Shown: in pieces, positions 1-13,225 of the stretch
Layout of the letters: each line of letters starts with the position of its first letter
Position numbering within the stretch: the stretch's first letter is position 1
Position numbers and translations under genes: made by a program
The notes under the pieces: model-generated
What the model saw: the letters and a program-made list of their open reading frames with translations, nothing else
Told to the model about the DNA's origin: nothing
Databases searched by the model: none
NCBI GenBank assembly: GCA_032622095.1
Contig: CP136062.1
Location: forward strand, 229,232,578-229,296,577
Length of the DNA stretch: 64,000 bases
Direction of reading: 5' to 3'
Source of the DNA: Siphonodentalium dalli
Taxonomy: Eukaryota > Mollusca > Scaphopoda > Gadilida > Siphonodentaliidae

Positions 1-231
1 ATATGTATATCATTACATGGTATTGGTTATAATAATTAAAGGCACGGGCGGCGTTCGTTGCAGAACTATTCATATGTGATCAAATCGCCACCAACAGATG
101 GAATATTAAAATATATATAGCTTTGTTGAGATGTCTCCCTAAGGTCGGATTATTTCAAGAGTCTCCCTAATGTCGTTAATTTTGTTAGCTATATGTATAT
201 GTATATGAGTACATGGCATTGGTTATAATAA

Positions 232-755
232 TTAAAGGCACGGGCGGTGTTCGTTGCAGAAATATTAATATGTGGTCAAATCGCCACCAACAGATGGAAT
301 ATTAAAATATGTACAGTTTTGTTCATATGCAAACGTAATCAGCGCGTGAATAGTGTATTGTCCTCAATGTGTACGATGATTGCGTAAACAACAGCATGCT
401 CGTGTTACAGAAGTTTTGCTTCTGTTTACAAAACACAACGCAATCATATTGGTTAATCACACAAACATTATATAAACGCTCATCATTATTTCCATATAAG
501 AAAAATAGTAACAAACAACGCTCTTTGTGCTTACCATATCCGGATCTATACAAAAGTCAGGACACGTAACGGTTTTTTCCTTTTGTTTGCACAACAAAGT
601 GAAAACAATTGACAATAACATACTGTTTATGCCATATTTCTGTATGATATAACAACAACTTCTGCCTATATTTTACTATTTCTGTTTATGGCGGTTTTTG
701 ACGGAGATAAATATTTTAACAGCATACCCACCGCCAACACCGCCCGTATCTTTAA
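232..755 (+). mobile_element. Non-autonomous TTAA-type MITE, one copy of the array's founding element
   Basis: The segment starts TTAA-AGGCACGGGCGG and ends CCGCCCGTATCT-TTAA, so it has inverted ends flanked by the tetranucleotide TTAA on both sides. Subterminal sequence is also inverted: CGCCACCAACAGATGG near the left end against AACAGAAATAG/CCGCCATAAACAG near the right. There is no coding capacity. TTAA duplication is known for the piggyBac and Kolobok superfamilies. The terminal AG fits Kolobok (5'-RG ends) better than piggyBac (5'-CCY ends), so the superfamily is left open. Other array copies often read CTATAAT instead of CTTTAAT at the right end, having lost that TTAA. Confidence 0.75.
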
Positions 756-2948
756 TGTGAGCAATAAAAGATGTGTTTTTATTAATACTAAATGCTCTCA
801 CCATACCCAGAAGCTGCACGTTGCATGGAAAATTATATATTGAGATGTCTGCCTAAGGTCGGATTATTTCAAGAGTCTCCCGAATGTCGTTTCATGTTGT
901 TAGGTATATGTATATCATTACATGGTATTGGTTATAATAATTAAAGGCACGGGCGGCGTTCGTTGCAGAACTATTCATATGTGATCAAATCGCCACCAAC
1001 AGATGGAATATTAAAATATATATATCTTTGTTGAGATGTCTCCCTAAGGTCGGATTATTTCAAGAGTCTCCCTAATGTCGTTAATTTTGTTAGCTATATG
1101 TATATGTATATCAGTACATGGCATTGGTTATAATAATTAAAGGCACGGGTGGCGTTCGTTGCAGAACTATTCATATGTGATCAAATCGCCACCAACAGAT
1201 GGAATATTAAAATATATATAGCTTTGTCGAGATGTCTCCCTAAGGTCGGATTATTTCAAGAGTCTCCATAATGTCGTTAATTTTGTTAGCTATATGTATA
1301 TGTATATCAGTACATGGCATTGGTTATACTAATTAAAGGCACGGGCGGTGTTCGTTGCAGAAATATTAATATGTGGTCAAATCGCCCCCAACAGATGGAA
1401 TATTAAAATATGTACAGTTTTGTTCATATGCAAACGTAATCAGCGCGTGAATAGTGTATTGTCCTAAATGTGTACGATGATTGTGTAAACAACAGCATGC
1501 TGGTGTTACAGCAGTTTTGCTTCTGTTTACATAACACAACGTAATAATATTGGTTAATCACACAAACATTATATAAACGCTCTTCATTATTTCCATATAA
1601 GAAAAATAGTAACAAACAACGCTCTTTATGCTTACCATATCCGGATCTATACGAAAGTCAGGAAACGTAACGGTTTTTTCCTTTTGTTTGCAACAAAGTG
1701 AAAACAATTGACAATAACATACTGTTTATGCCATATTTCTGTTTGATATAACAACAGATTCTGCCTATATTTTACTATTTCTGTGTATGGCGGTTTTTGA
1801 CGGAGATGAATATTTTAACAGCATACCCACCGCCAACCAACACCGCCCGTATCTATAATATGAGCAATAAAAGATGTTTTTTTATTAGTACCAAATGCTC
1901 TCACCATACCCTGAAGCTGCACGTTGCATGGAAAATGATATATTGAGATGTCTGCCTAAGGTCGGATTATTTCAAGAGTCTCCCGAATGTCGTTTCATGT
2001 TGTTAGGTATATGTATATCATTACATGGTATTGGTTATAATAATTAAAGGCACGGGCGGCGTTCGTTGCAGAACTATTCATATGTGATCAAATCGCCACC
2101 AACAGATGGAATATTAAAATATATATAGCTTTGTTGAGATGTCTCCCTAAGGTCGGATTATTTCAAGAGTCTCCCTAATGTCGTTAATTTTGTTAGCTAT
2201 ATGTATATGTATATGAGTACATGGCATTGGTTATAATAATTAAAGGCACGGGCGGTGTTCGTTGCAGAAATATTAATATGTGGTCAAATCGCCACCAACA
2301 GATGGAATATTAAAATATGTACAGTTTTGTTCATATGCAAACGTAATCAGCGCGTGAATAGTGTATTGTCCTCAATGTGTACGATGATTGCGTAAACAAC
2401 AGCCTGCTCGTGTTACAGAAGTTTTGCTGCTGTTTACATAACACAACGCAGTCATATTGGTTAATCTCACAAACATTACATGAACGCTCTTCATTATTTC
2501 CATATAAGAAAAATAGTAACAAACAGCGCTCTTTATGCTTACCATATCCGGATCTATACAAAAGTCCGGAAACGTAACGGTTTTTTCCTTTTGTTTGCAC
2601 AACAAAGTGAAAACAATTGACAATAACATACTGTTTATGTCATATTTATGTATGATATAACAACAGATTCTGCCTATATTTTACTATTTCTGTGTATGGC
2701 GGTTTTTGACGGAGATGAATATTTTAACAGCATACCCACCGCCAACACCGCCCGTATCTATAATATGAGCAATAAAAGATTATTTTTTTATTAGTACCAA
2801 ATGCTCTCACCATACCCTGAAGCTGCACGTTGCATGGGAAATGATATATTGAGATGTCTGCCTAAGGTCGGATTATTTCAAGAGTCTCCCGAATGTCGTT
2901 TCATGTTGTTAGGTATATGTATATCATTACATGGTATTGGTTATAATA

Positions 2949-3624
2949 ATTAACGGCACGAACGGCGTTCGTTGCAGAACTATTCATATGTGATCAAATC
3001 GCCACCAACAGATGGAATATTAAAATATATATAGCTTTGTTGAGATGTCTCCCTAAGGTCGGATTATTTCAAGAGTCTCCCTAATGTCGTTAATTTTGTT
3101 AGCTATATGTATATGTATATGAGTACATGGCATTGGTTATAATAATTAAAGGCACGGGTGGCGTTCGTTGCAGAACTATTCATATGTGATCAAATCGCCA
3201 CCAACAGATGGAATATTAAAATATATATAGCTTTGTCGAGATGTCTCCCTAAGGTCGGATTATTTCAAGAGTCTCCCTAATGTCGTTAATTTTGTTAGCT
3301 ATATGTATATGTATATCAGTACATGGCATTGGTTATAATAATTAAAGGCACGGGTGGCGTTCGTTGCAGAACTATTCATATGTGATCAAATCGCCACCAA
3401 CAGATGGAATATTAAAATATATATAGCTTTGTCGAGATGTCTCCCTAAGGTCGGATTATTTCAAGAGTCTCCCTAATGTCGTTAATTTTGTTAGCTATAT
3501 GTATATGTATATCAGTACATGGCATTGGTTATAATAATTAAAGGCACGGGTGGTGTTCGTTGCAGAAATATTAATATGTGGTCAAATCGCCACCAACAGA
3601 TGTAATATTAAAATATGTACAGTT
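2949..3624 (+). repeat. Run of four 196 bp left-end subunits
   Basis: TTAA(A/C)GGCACG starts at about 2,949, 3,145, 3,341 and 3,538, so spacing is 196-197 bp. Each subunit holds ~75 bp of MITE left end plus ~120 bp with two GTCTCCCTAA motifs and an AT-rich GTATATGTATATCAG stretch. No subunit contains the MITE core or right end. Confidence 0.9.
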
Positions 3625-4779
3625 TTGTTCATATGCAAACGTAATCAGCGCATGAATAGTGTATTGTCCTCAATGTGTACGATGATTGCGTAAACAACAG
3701 CATGCTCGTGTTACAGAAGTTTTGCTTCCGTTTACATAACACAACGCAATCATATTGGTTAATCACACAAACATTATATAAACGCTCTTCATTATTTCCA
3801 TATAAGAAATATAGTAACAAACAACGCTCTGTATGCTTACCATATCCGGATCTATACAAAATTCAGGAAACGTAACGTACTGTTTATGCCATAGTTCTGT
3901 ATGATATAACAACAAATTCTGCCTAAATTTTACTATTTCTGTTTATGGCAGTTTTTGACGGAGCTGAATATTTTAACAGCATACCCACCGCCAAAGACAG
4001 TCCGTATCTTTAATATGAGCAATAAAAGATGTTTTTTTTATTAATACCAAATGCTCTCACCATACCCTGAAGCTGCACGTTGCATGGAAAATGATATATT
4101 GAGATGTCTGCCTAAGGTCGGATTATTTCAAGAGTCTCCCGAATGTCGTTTCATGTTGTTAGGTATATGTATATCATTACATGGTATTGGTTATAATAAT
4201 TAAAGGCACGGGCGGCGTTCGTTGCAGAACTATTCATATGTGATCAAATCGCCACCAACAGATGGAATATTAAAATATATATAGCTTTGTTGAGATGTCT
4301 CCCTAAGGTCGGATTATTTCAAGAGTCTCCCTAATGTCGTTAATTTTGTTAGCTATATGTATATGTATATGAGTACATGGCATTGGTTATAATAATTAAA
4401 GGCACGGGCGGTGTTCGTTGCAGAAATATTAATATGTGGTCAAATCGCCACCAACAGATGGAATATTAAAATATGTACAGTTTTGTTCATATGCAAACGT
4501 AATCAGCGCGTGAATAGTCTATTGTCCTCAATGTGTACGATGATTGCGTAAACAACAGCATGCTCGTGTTACAGAAGTTTTGCTTCTGTTTACAAAACAC
4601 AACGCAATCATATTGGTTAATCACACAAACATTATATAAACGCTCTTCATTATTTCCATATAAGAAAAATAGTAACAAACAACGCTCTTTATGCTTACCA
4701 TATCCGGATCTATACAAAGGTCAGGAAACGTAACGGTTTTTTCCTTTTGTTTGCACAACAAAGTGAAAACAATTGACAA

Positions 4780-6240
4780 TAACATACTGTTTATGCCATA
4801 TTTCTGTATGATATAACAAAACGTTCTGCCTATATTTTATTATTTCTGTTTATGGCGGTTTTTGAAGGAGATGAATATTTTAACAGCATACCCACCGCCA
4901 AAATCGCCCGTATCTTTAATATGAGCAATAAAAGATGTTTTTTTATTATTAACACCAATGCTCTCACCATACCAAGAAGCTGCGCGTTGCATGGCAAATG
5001 ATATACTGAGATGTCTCCCTAAGGTCGGATTATTTCAAGAATCTCCTTAATGTCGTTCATGTTGTTTGGTATATGTATATCATTACATGGTATTGGTTAC
5101 AATAATTAAAGGCACGATCGGCGTTCGTTGCAGAAATATTCATATGTGTTCAAATCGCCACCAACAGATGGAATATTAAAATATATATAGCTGTGTCGAG
5201 ATGTCTCCCTAAGGTCGGATTATTTCAAGAGTTTCCCTAATGTCGTTAATTTTGTTAGCTATATGCATATGTATATCAGTACACGGCATTGGTTATCATA
5301 ATTAAAGACACGGGCGGAGTTCGTTGCAGAAATATTAATATGCGGTCAAATCGCCACCATCAATAGGAATATTAAAATATATAGTTTTGTTCATATGCAA
5401 ACATAATCAGCTCGTAAATAGTATATTGTCCTCAAGGTGTACGATGGTTGTGTGAACAACAGCCTGCTCGTGTTACAGAAGTTTTGCTGCTGTTTACATA
5501 ACACAACGCAGTCATATTGGTTAATCTCACAAACATTACATGAACGCTCTTCATTATTTCCATATAAGAAAAACAGTAACAAAGAACGCTTTTTATGCTT
5601 ACCATATCCGGATCTATACAAAAGTCAGGAAACGTAACGGTTTTTTCCTTTTGTTTGCACAACAAAGTGAAATCAATTGACAATAACATACTGTTTATGC
5701 CATAGTTCTGTATGATATAACAACAAATTCTGCCTATATTTTACTATTTCTGTTTATGGCGGTTTTTGACGGAGCTGAATATTTTAACAGCATACCCACC
5801 GCCAAAGACCGCCCGTATATTTAATATGAGCAATAAAAGATGTTTTTTTATTAATACCAAATGCTCTCACCATACCCAGAAGCTGCACGTTGCATGGAAA
5901 ATGATTTATTGAGATGTCTCCCTAAGGTCAGATTATTTCAAGAATCTCCCTAATGTCGTTCATGTTGTTAGGTATATGTATATCATTACATGGTTTTGGT
6001 TATAATAATTAAAGGCACGGGCGGCGTTCGTTGCAGAAATATTCATATGTGTTCAAATCGCCACCAACAGATGGAATATTAAAATATATATAGCTGTGTC
6101 GAGATGTCTCCCTAAGGTCGGATTATTTCAAGAGTCTCCCTAATGTCGTTAATTTTGTTAGCTATAGGTATATGTATATCAGTACATGGCATTGGTTATA
6201 ATAATTAAAGGCACGGGCGGTGTTCGTTGCAGAAATATTA
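4780..6240 (+). repeat. Block duplicated 4.2 kb away (left copy)
   Basis: This block shares private variants with 8,985-10,440 at a constant offset of about 4,206 bp: ACAAAACGTTCTGCC, AGTACACGGCATTGG with ATTAAAGACACGG, CACCATCAATAGG and CAAGGTGTACGATGG. The offset equals the sum of the four intervening array units (904+905+1296+1100), consistent with amplification of a multi-unit block. Confidence 0.82.
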
Positions 6241-8680
6241 ATATGTGCTCAAATCGCCACCAACAGATGGAATATTAAAATATGCACAGTTTTGTTCATA
6301 TGCAAACGTAATCAGCGCGTGAATAGTGTATTGTCCTCAATGTGTACGATGATTGCGTAAACAACAGCATGCTCGTGTTACAGAAGTTTTGCGTCTGTTT
6401 ACATAACACAACGCAATCATATTGGTTAATCACACAAACATTATATAAACGCTCTTCATTATTTCCATATAAGAAAATCAGTAACAAACAACGCTCTTTA
6501 TGCTTAACATATCCGGATCTAAACAAAAGCCAGGAAACGTAACGGTTTTTCCTTGTGTTTGCACAACAAAGTGAAAACAATTGACAATAACATACTGTTT
6601 ATGCCATATTTTTGTATGATATAACAACAAATTCTGCCTATATTTTACTATTTCTGTTTATGGCGGTTTTTGACGGAGATGAATATTTTAACAGCATACC
6701 CACCGCCAACACCGCCCGTATCTATAATATGAGCAATAAAAGATATTTTTTTATTAATACCAAATGCTCTCACCATACCCAGAAGCTGCACGTTGCATGG
6801 AAAATGATATATTGAGATGTCTGCCTAAGGTCGGATTATTTCAAGAGTCTCCCGAATGTCGTTTCATGTTGTTAGGTATATGTATATCATTACATGGTAT
6901 TGGTTATAATAATTAAAGGCACGGGCGGCGTTCGTTGCAGAACTATTCATATGTGATCAAATCGCCACCAACAGATGGAATATTAAAATATATATAGCTT
7001 TGTCGAGATGTCTCCCTAAGGTCGGATTATTTCAAGAGTCTCACTAATGTCGTTAATTTTGTTAGCTATATGTATATGTATATCAGTACATGGCATTGGT
7101 TATAATAATTAAAGGCACGGGTGGCGTTCGTTGCAGAACTATTCATATGTGATCAAATCGCCACCAACAGATGGAATATTAAAATATATATAGCTTTGTC
7201 GAGATGTCTCCCTAAGGTAGGATTATTTCAAGAGTCTCCCTAATGTCGTTAATTTTGTTAGCTATATGTATATGTATATCAGTACATGGCATTGGTTATA
7301 ATAATTAAAGGCACGGGCGGTGTTCGTTGCAGAAATATTAATATGTGGTCAAATCGCCACCAACAGATGGAATATTAAAATATATATAGCTGTGTCGAGA
7401 TGTCTCCCTAAGGTCGGATTATTTCAAGAGTCTCCCTAATGTCGTTAATTTTGTTAGCTATAGGTATATGTATATCAGTACATGGCATTGGTTATAATAA
7501 TTAAAGGCACGGGCGGTGTTCGTTGCAGAAATATTAATATGTGCTCAAATCGCCACCAACAGATGGAATATTAAAATATGCACAGTTTTGTTCATATGCA
7601 AACGTAATCAGCGCGTGAATAGTGTATTGTCCTCAATGTGTACGATGATTGCGTAAACAACAGCATGCTCGTGTTACAGAAGTTTTGCGTCTGTTTACAT
7701 AACACAACGCAATCATATTGGTTAATCACACAAACATTATATAAACGCTCTTCATTATTTCCATATAAGAAAAACAGTAACAAACAACGCTCTTTATGCT
7801 TAACATATCCGGATCTAAACAAAAGCCAGGAAACGTAACGGTTTTTCCTTGTGTTTGCACAACAAAGTGAAAACAATTGACAATAACATACTGTTTATGC
7901 CATATTTTTGTATGATAATACAACAAATTCTGCCTATATTTTACTATTTCTGTTTATGGCGGTTTTTGACGGAGATGAATATTTTAACAGCATACCCACC
8001 GCCAACACCGCCCGTATCTATAATATGAGCAATAAAAGATATTTTTTTATTAATACCAAATGCTCTCACCATACCCAGAAGCTGCACGTTGCATGGAAAA
8101 TGATATATTGAGATGTCTGCCTAAGGTCGGATTATTTCAAGAGTCTCCCGAATGTCGTTTCATGTTGTTAGGTATATGTATATCATTACATGGTATTGGT
8201 TATAATAATTAAAGGCACGGGCGGCGTTCGTTGCAGAACTATTCATATGTGATCAAATCGCCACCAACAGATGGAATATTAAAATATATATAGCTTTGTC
8301 GAGATGTCTCCCTAAGGTCGGATTATTTCAAGAGTCTCACTAATGTCGTTAATTTTGTTAGCTATATGTATATGTATATCAGTACATGGCATTGGTTATA
8401 ATAATTAAAGGCACGGGTGGCGTTCGTTGCAGAACTATTCATATGTGATCAAATCGCCACCAACAGATGGAATATTAAAATATATATAGCTTTGTCGAGA
8501 TGTCTCCCTAAGGTAGGATTATTTCAAGAGTCTCCCTAATGTCGTTAATTTTGTTAGCTATATGTATATGTATATCAGTACATGGCATTGGTTATAATAA
8601 TTAAAGGCACGGGCGGTGTTCGTTGCAGAAATATTAATATGTGGTCAAATCGCCACCAACAGATGGAATATTAAAATATG
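6060..8680 (+). repeat. 1,296 bp block duplicated in tandem inside the satellite
   Basis: Sequence from ~6,060 to ~7,355 and from ~7,356 to ~8,680 is almost identical, sharing rare variants (GTGCTCAAATC, GTCACTAATG, GGTAGGATT, TTTTGCGTCTG). Visible differences are few, for example AAAATCAG against AAAAACAG and GATATAAC against GATAATAC. The block is larger than one basic unit, so it reflects a recent unequal exchange. Confidence 0.85.
6912..7587 (+). repeat. Second run of four 196 bp subunits
   Basis: Subunits start at about 6,912, 7,108, 7,304 and 7,499. Private variants (a CTCACTAATG at ~7,036 and GGTAGGATT at ~7,217) reappear exactly 1,296 bp later, tying this run to the tandem duplication described for 6,060-8,680. 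Confidence 0.9.
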
Positions 8681-8984
8681 TACAGTTTTGTTCATATACA
8701 AACGTAATCAGCACATGAATAGTGTATTGTCCTCAATGTGTACGATGATTGCGTAAACAACAGCATGCTCGTGTTACAGAAGTTTTGCTTCTGTTTACAT
8801 AACACAACGCAATCATATTGGTTAATCACACAAACATTATATAAACGCTCTTCATTATTTCCATATAAGAAAAATAGTAACAAACAACGCTCTTTATGCT
8901 TACCATATGCGGATCTATACAAAAGTCAGGAAACGTAACGGTTTTTTTCCTTTTGTTTGCACAACAAAGTGAAAACAATTGACA

Positions 8985-10440
8985 ATAACATACTGTTTAT
9001 GCCATATTTCTGTATGATATAACAAAACGTTCTGCCTATATTTTACTATTTCTGTTTATGGCGGTTTTTGAAGGAGATGAATATTTTAACAGCATACCCA
9101 CCGCCAAAATCGCCCGTATCTTTAATATGATCAATAAAAGATGTTTTTTTTTATTATTAACACCAATGCTCTCACCATACCAAGAAGCTGCGCGTTGCAT
9201 GGCAAATGATATACTGAGATGTCTCCCTAAGGTCGGATTATTTCAAGAATCTCCTCAATGTCGTTCATGTTGTTTGGTATATGTATATCATTACATGGTA
9301 TTGGTTACAATAATTAAAGGCACGAGCGGCGTTCGTTGCAGAAATATTCATATGTGTTCAAATCGCCACCAACAGATGGAATATTAAAATATATATAGCT
9401 GTGTCGAGATGTCTCCCTAAGGTCGGATTATTTCAAGAGTCTCCCTAATGTCGTTAATTTTGTTAGCTATATGCATATGTATATCAGTACACGGCATTGG
9501 TTATCATAATTAAAGACACGGGCGGCATTCGTTGCAGAAATATTAATATGCAGGTCAAATCGCCACCATCAATAGGAATATTAAAATATATAGTTTTGTT
9601 CATATGCAAACATAATCAGCTCGTAAATAGTATATTGTCCTCAAGGTGTACGATGGTTGTGTGAACAACAGCCTGCTCGTGTTACAGAAGTTTTGCTGCT
9701 GTTTACATAACACAACGCAGTCATATTGGTTAATCTCACAAACATTACATGAACGCTCTTCATTATTTCCATATAAGAAAAACAGTAACAAAGAACGCTT
9801 TTTATGCTTACCATATCCGGATCTATACAAAAGTCAGGAAACGTAACGGTTTTTTCCTTTTGTTTGCACAACAAAGTGAAAACAATTGACAATAACATAC
9901 TGTTTATGCCATAGTTCTGTATGATATAACAACAAATTCTGCCTATATTTTACTATTTCTGTTTATGGCTGTTTTTGACGGAGCTGAATATTTTAACAGC
10001 ATACCCACCGCCAAAGACCGCCCGTATATTTAATATGAGCAATAAAAGATGTTTTTTTATTAATACCAAATGCTCTCACCATACCCAGAAGCTGCACGTT
10101 GCATGGAAAATGATTTATTGAGATGTCTCCCTAAGGTCAGATTATTTCAAGAATCTCCCTAATGTCGTTAGGTATATGTATATCATTACATGGTTTTGGT
10201 TATAATAATTAAAGGCACGGGCGGCGTTCGTTGCAGAAATATTCATATGTGTTCAAATCGCCACCAACAGATGGAATATTAAAATATATATAGCTGTGTC
10301 GAGATGTCTCCCTAAGGTCGGATTATTTCAAGAGTCTCCCTAATGTCGTTAATTTTGTTAGCTATAGGTATATGTATATCAGTACATGGCATTGGTTATA
10401 ATAATTAAAGGCACGGGCGGTGTTCGTTGCAGAAATATTA
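8985..10440 (+). repeat. Block duplicated 4.2 kb away (right copy)
   Basis: Partner of 4,780-6,240. It carries the same private variants plus a few later changes (GGGCGGCATTCG against GGGCGGAGTTCG; an 11 bp loss near 10,169). Left of ~8,985 the two copies differ more, which places the block edge there. Confidence 0.82.
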
Positions 10441-13185
10441 ATATGTGGTCAAATCGCCACCAACAGATGGAATATTAAAATATGTACAGTTTTGTTCAGA
10501 TGAAAACGTAATCAGCGCGTGAATAGTGTATTGTCCTCAATGTGTACGATGATTGCGTAAACAACAGCATGCTCGTGTTACGGAAGTTTTGCTTCCGTTT
10601 ACATAACACAACGCAATTATAGTGGTTAATCACACAAACATTATATAAACGCTCTTTATTATTTCCATTTAAGGAAAGTAGTAACAAATAACGCTCTTTA
10701 TGTTTACCATATCCGGATCTAAATAAAACCTAGGAAAGGTAACGTTGTTTGCTTTTGTTTACGTAACACATTTGACGGATGTGAATATGTTAGTAGCATG
10801 CCCACCGCCGACCCTGGCCGTATCTTTTATATAGCAATAAAAGATTTTTTGTTCGTTTGATACCAAATGCTCTCACCATAACCAGAAGCTTTACGTTGCA
10901 TAGAAAATGATATATCGAGATGTCTCGACATCAACATATGGAATATTAAAGCATTGTTCATATGCAAACATAATGGGGCGTAAATAGTGTATTGTGTAAT
11001 AGTGTACTGTCTTCAAGGTGTGCGATGATTGCCAACACCGCCCGTATCTTTGATATAGCAATAAAAGATGGTTTTTTTTCGATTAATAACAAATGCCCTC
11101 ACCTTACCCAGAAGCTACGCGTTGCATAGGAAATGATATATCGAGATTCTCCATAAGGTCGGATTATTTCAAGAGTCTCCCTAAGGTTTATGGCTGTTTT
11201 TGACGGAGGTGAATATTTTAACAGCATACCCACTGCCAACGCCGCCCGTATCTTTAATATAGCAATAAGCAGTTATCAACGTACGATATCTCCATTCGTC
11301 GTTTATTTACATGTCTTCATGGCATATGACACTTTCCGACAAACACTTTAAGGACATTTCTAACGGGACAATGTTTTCGTTTGAAACGTGTGGGGAGGGG
11401 TTGTGTGTCTTTGTTCAGTCATATACTCATTGTAGCAAATGAACACACCCAGCTTCATATGTCGAGTTGTTTGTAGATGCGATCGCGAATCGCGATGGAG
11501 AGTTCAAACAATAATGAATATTTCATAATTACCCTCTAATTTGGTTGTTAAAAATAGATAATGACGACGTGTGCATAGATACATTATCAGACAACAAGTG
11601 ATCATTGAGCGCTAAACGTTTTAGTTGATTGTTCGATCGTTTTGTAATTATAATAAGCTGGATGCGTGCCGGGCCATGCACATCGTTTGCGCCACCCAGA
11701 CCTTGCTTTTTGACGCTGTTGGGAGACAATATTCAGAAGAAAATACTAAATGCTTGCATATATATAATGAAATTGATGAGCGTTTGTACATGTATGGTTT
11801 AAAATGAAAGAATCAATCGCCGACCCACCCATGGCGATATAGATGCCATTGTTGGATAAATGGGCTAAATTTGTCAGATTTTCTAGTGATGGTAAACGGG
11901 GGTATTGTATCGATCCCCTTGACTTTAATAATACTACCGTACTATTAACGTAAAACGTGCATCCAAACTGCCTCTATCCGAGTACATGTATAATAGGGAC
12001 AGCGCATAGAGGCCGTTTGGATGCATGGAATGGGAGCGGAGCGCGTTGCAAGTCCATGTGCACTGGTTAATATATTCATTTCCGCTTTAGCTAACAACTT
12101 GCCTGATTGCCAACAAATGCATACAGGGCAATTGGCTGCATGATATTATATTGTCCTTATGAAGGCAGCTTGGGGAGGTGCGGTCCGTGTCATGTTTATG
12201 TTGCGCACTTGGCAGAACCGGCCGTAGGTTAACAATGCTGTTCTCGCTCGAGCTACCGAGATTGGAACACCTGTATATACATACATGTCTATTCTGCACG
12301 AGAGCATTTACGGTATTGCATCATTTGGTTAATGATTTATTTTGGCCGAATTATACCAAATGTGCTTGTCCCTATAAACATGCTGATGTCAACTTCCATG
12401 TACCATGCCATGACCAATGTCCCAATTGTATGGATTGTATCCCGTGCTAAATTATTTAACGACAAAATCCGACCAAGATATGCACCAGAGAACATGTTTT
12501 GCCGGACGACGCCAAATGCAAGTTATTTGTTTTCTCCCTCAACCAGATAACTTATATCAACCGAGGGCGTTTTGTAATAATGTCGTTTGGTCCCAAAAGG
12601 TTTGTCCTACTGTTTGTTTTCTTCCTGAGGGTGTTTTGTCAGAGTACCATGACAAGATATCTGGACATCAATTCAAATTCAGATGTTTATTGAACATGGA
12701 TTATCATCAGAACAAAATGAAAATATAACAATGATGACGATTTTATAAAAAACAAAACAATGATGACGACTTACATAACATGTAATCAAATAACTTAAAG
12801 GCACGGGAGGCCTTAATTGTCGAAAATATTCATATCTGTTCCAAACACCGTAAACAGAAAAACATTAACACGCTTAGTGTTCAATGCATATATACCATGA
12901 CAATCGCGTAAACAACAGTATGTTATCATAAAGATCTACTATATTTTATCTGAACAAGAGCCTGTTGTGTTACAGAAGACAGCACAATGCTGCTGGCTAA
13001 TCACACACAAATGGTATAAACGCTCTTTATTAGTTCCATATCAGGAATTCACCAACAAAGAACGCTCTTTATGTTTACCATAATAATATAAACAAACACC
13101 AGAAAAGTAACTGTTTATGCTTTTTTTTTTACATAACAATGGTCAAACATATGTCTACATTTTGATGTTCTTTCTGTTTGAGATG
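10385..13185 (+). repeat. 3.2 kb tandem duplication, first copy
   Basis: The sequence repeats at 13,590-16,389 with an offset of 3,204-3,205 bp and only a handful of visible differences (e.g. TTGTGTGTC/TTGGGTGTC near 11,402; TCCATGTACC/TCCTTGTACC near 12,400; A-run length near 12,755). The unit contains degenerate satellite, about 1.5 kb of otherwise unique DNA (11,276-12,790) and a diverged MITE. ORFs of 60-103 codons in the unique part overlap in several frames, resemble nothing I know, and are not called. The copy ends inside the MITE right arm. Confidence 0.93.
11959..12024. repeat. Hairpin, 19 bp stem, 28 nt loop
   Basis: GCATCCAAACTGCCTCTAT at 11,959-11,977 is answered by its complement with one mismatch at 12,006-12,024. 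It sits in the unique part of the 3.2 kb unit, away from any recognised element. Confidence 0.85.
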
Positions 13186-13225
13186 AATATTTCAACAGCA
13201 TACCCAACACCGCCCGTATCTTTAA
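12795..13225 (+). mobile_element. Diverged MITE, chimeric right end
   Basis: The left end reads TTAA-AGGCACGGGAGGCC. The interior is a diverged version of the array MITE (CGCGTAAACAACAG, AAACGCTCTTTATTAG, AACGCTCTTTATG). At ~13,185, right after TTCTTTCTGTTTG, the sequence switches to the satellite-type end (AGATGAATATTTCAACAGC ... CCCGTATCT-TTAA). The full, unswitched end of this subfamily is seen at 16,390-16,451. Confidence 0.75.

Larger units (their letters stand above)
1..11275. repeat. Higher-order satellite array derived from a TTAA-ended MITE
   Basis: A conserved core (TTTTGTTCATATGCAAACG) recurs near 316, 1420, 2327, 3625, 4483, 5387, 6292, 7588, 8688, 9596 and 10,492, giving spacings of about 905, 1,100 or 1,297 bp. 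The differences are whole multiples of ~196 bp. Each unit is a ~709 bp arm plus a run of ~196 bp subunits beginning TTAAAGGCACGGG; the runs hold 2 (first, cut by the window edge), 3, 2, 4, 2, 2, 2, 4, 3, 2 and 2 copies. From about 10,730 to 11,275 the units become short and degenerate, as expected at the edge of an array. One unit (near 3,877) lacks ~50 bp. The small ORFs that recur in every unit on both strands are a consequence of the repetition and are not called as genes. Confidence 0.93.

Noticed and set aside
323-10687. Recurring 63-94 codon ORFs on both strands, once per ~905 bp
   Set aside because: They occur because the same non-coding MITE core is repeated; they overlap on opposite strands, contain no known domain and include the MITE's own non-coding landmarks.
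1-10730. CRISPR-like array
   Set aside because: Repeats are hundreds of bases long and continuous with no unique spacers; the sequence is animal-like.
11529-12728. Overlapping ORFs of 60-103 codons, duplicated at 14,733-15,932
   Set aside because: Three frames are open over the same bases with no homology; the near-perfect duplication makes conservation of the frames uninformative.
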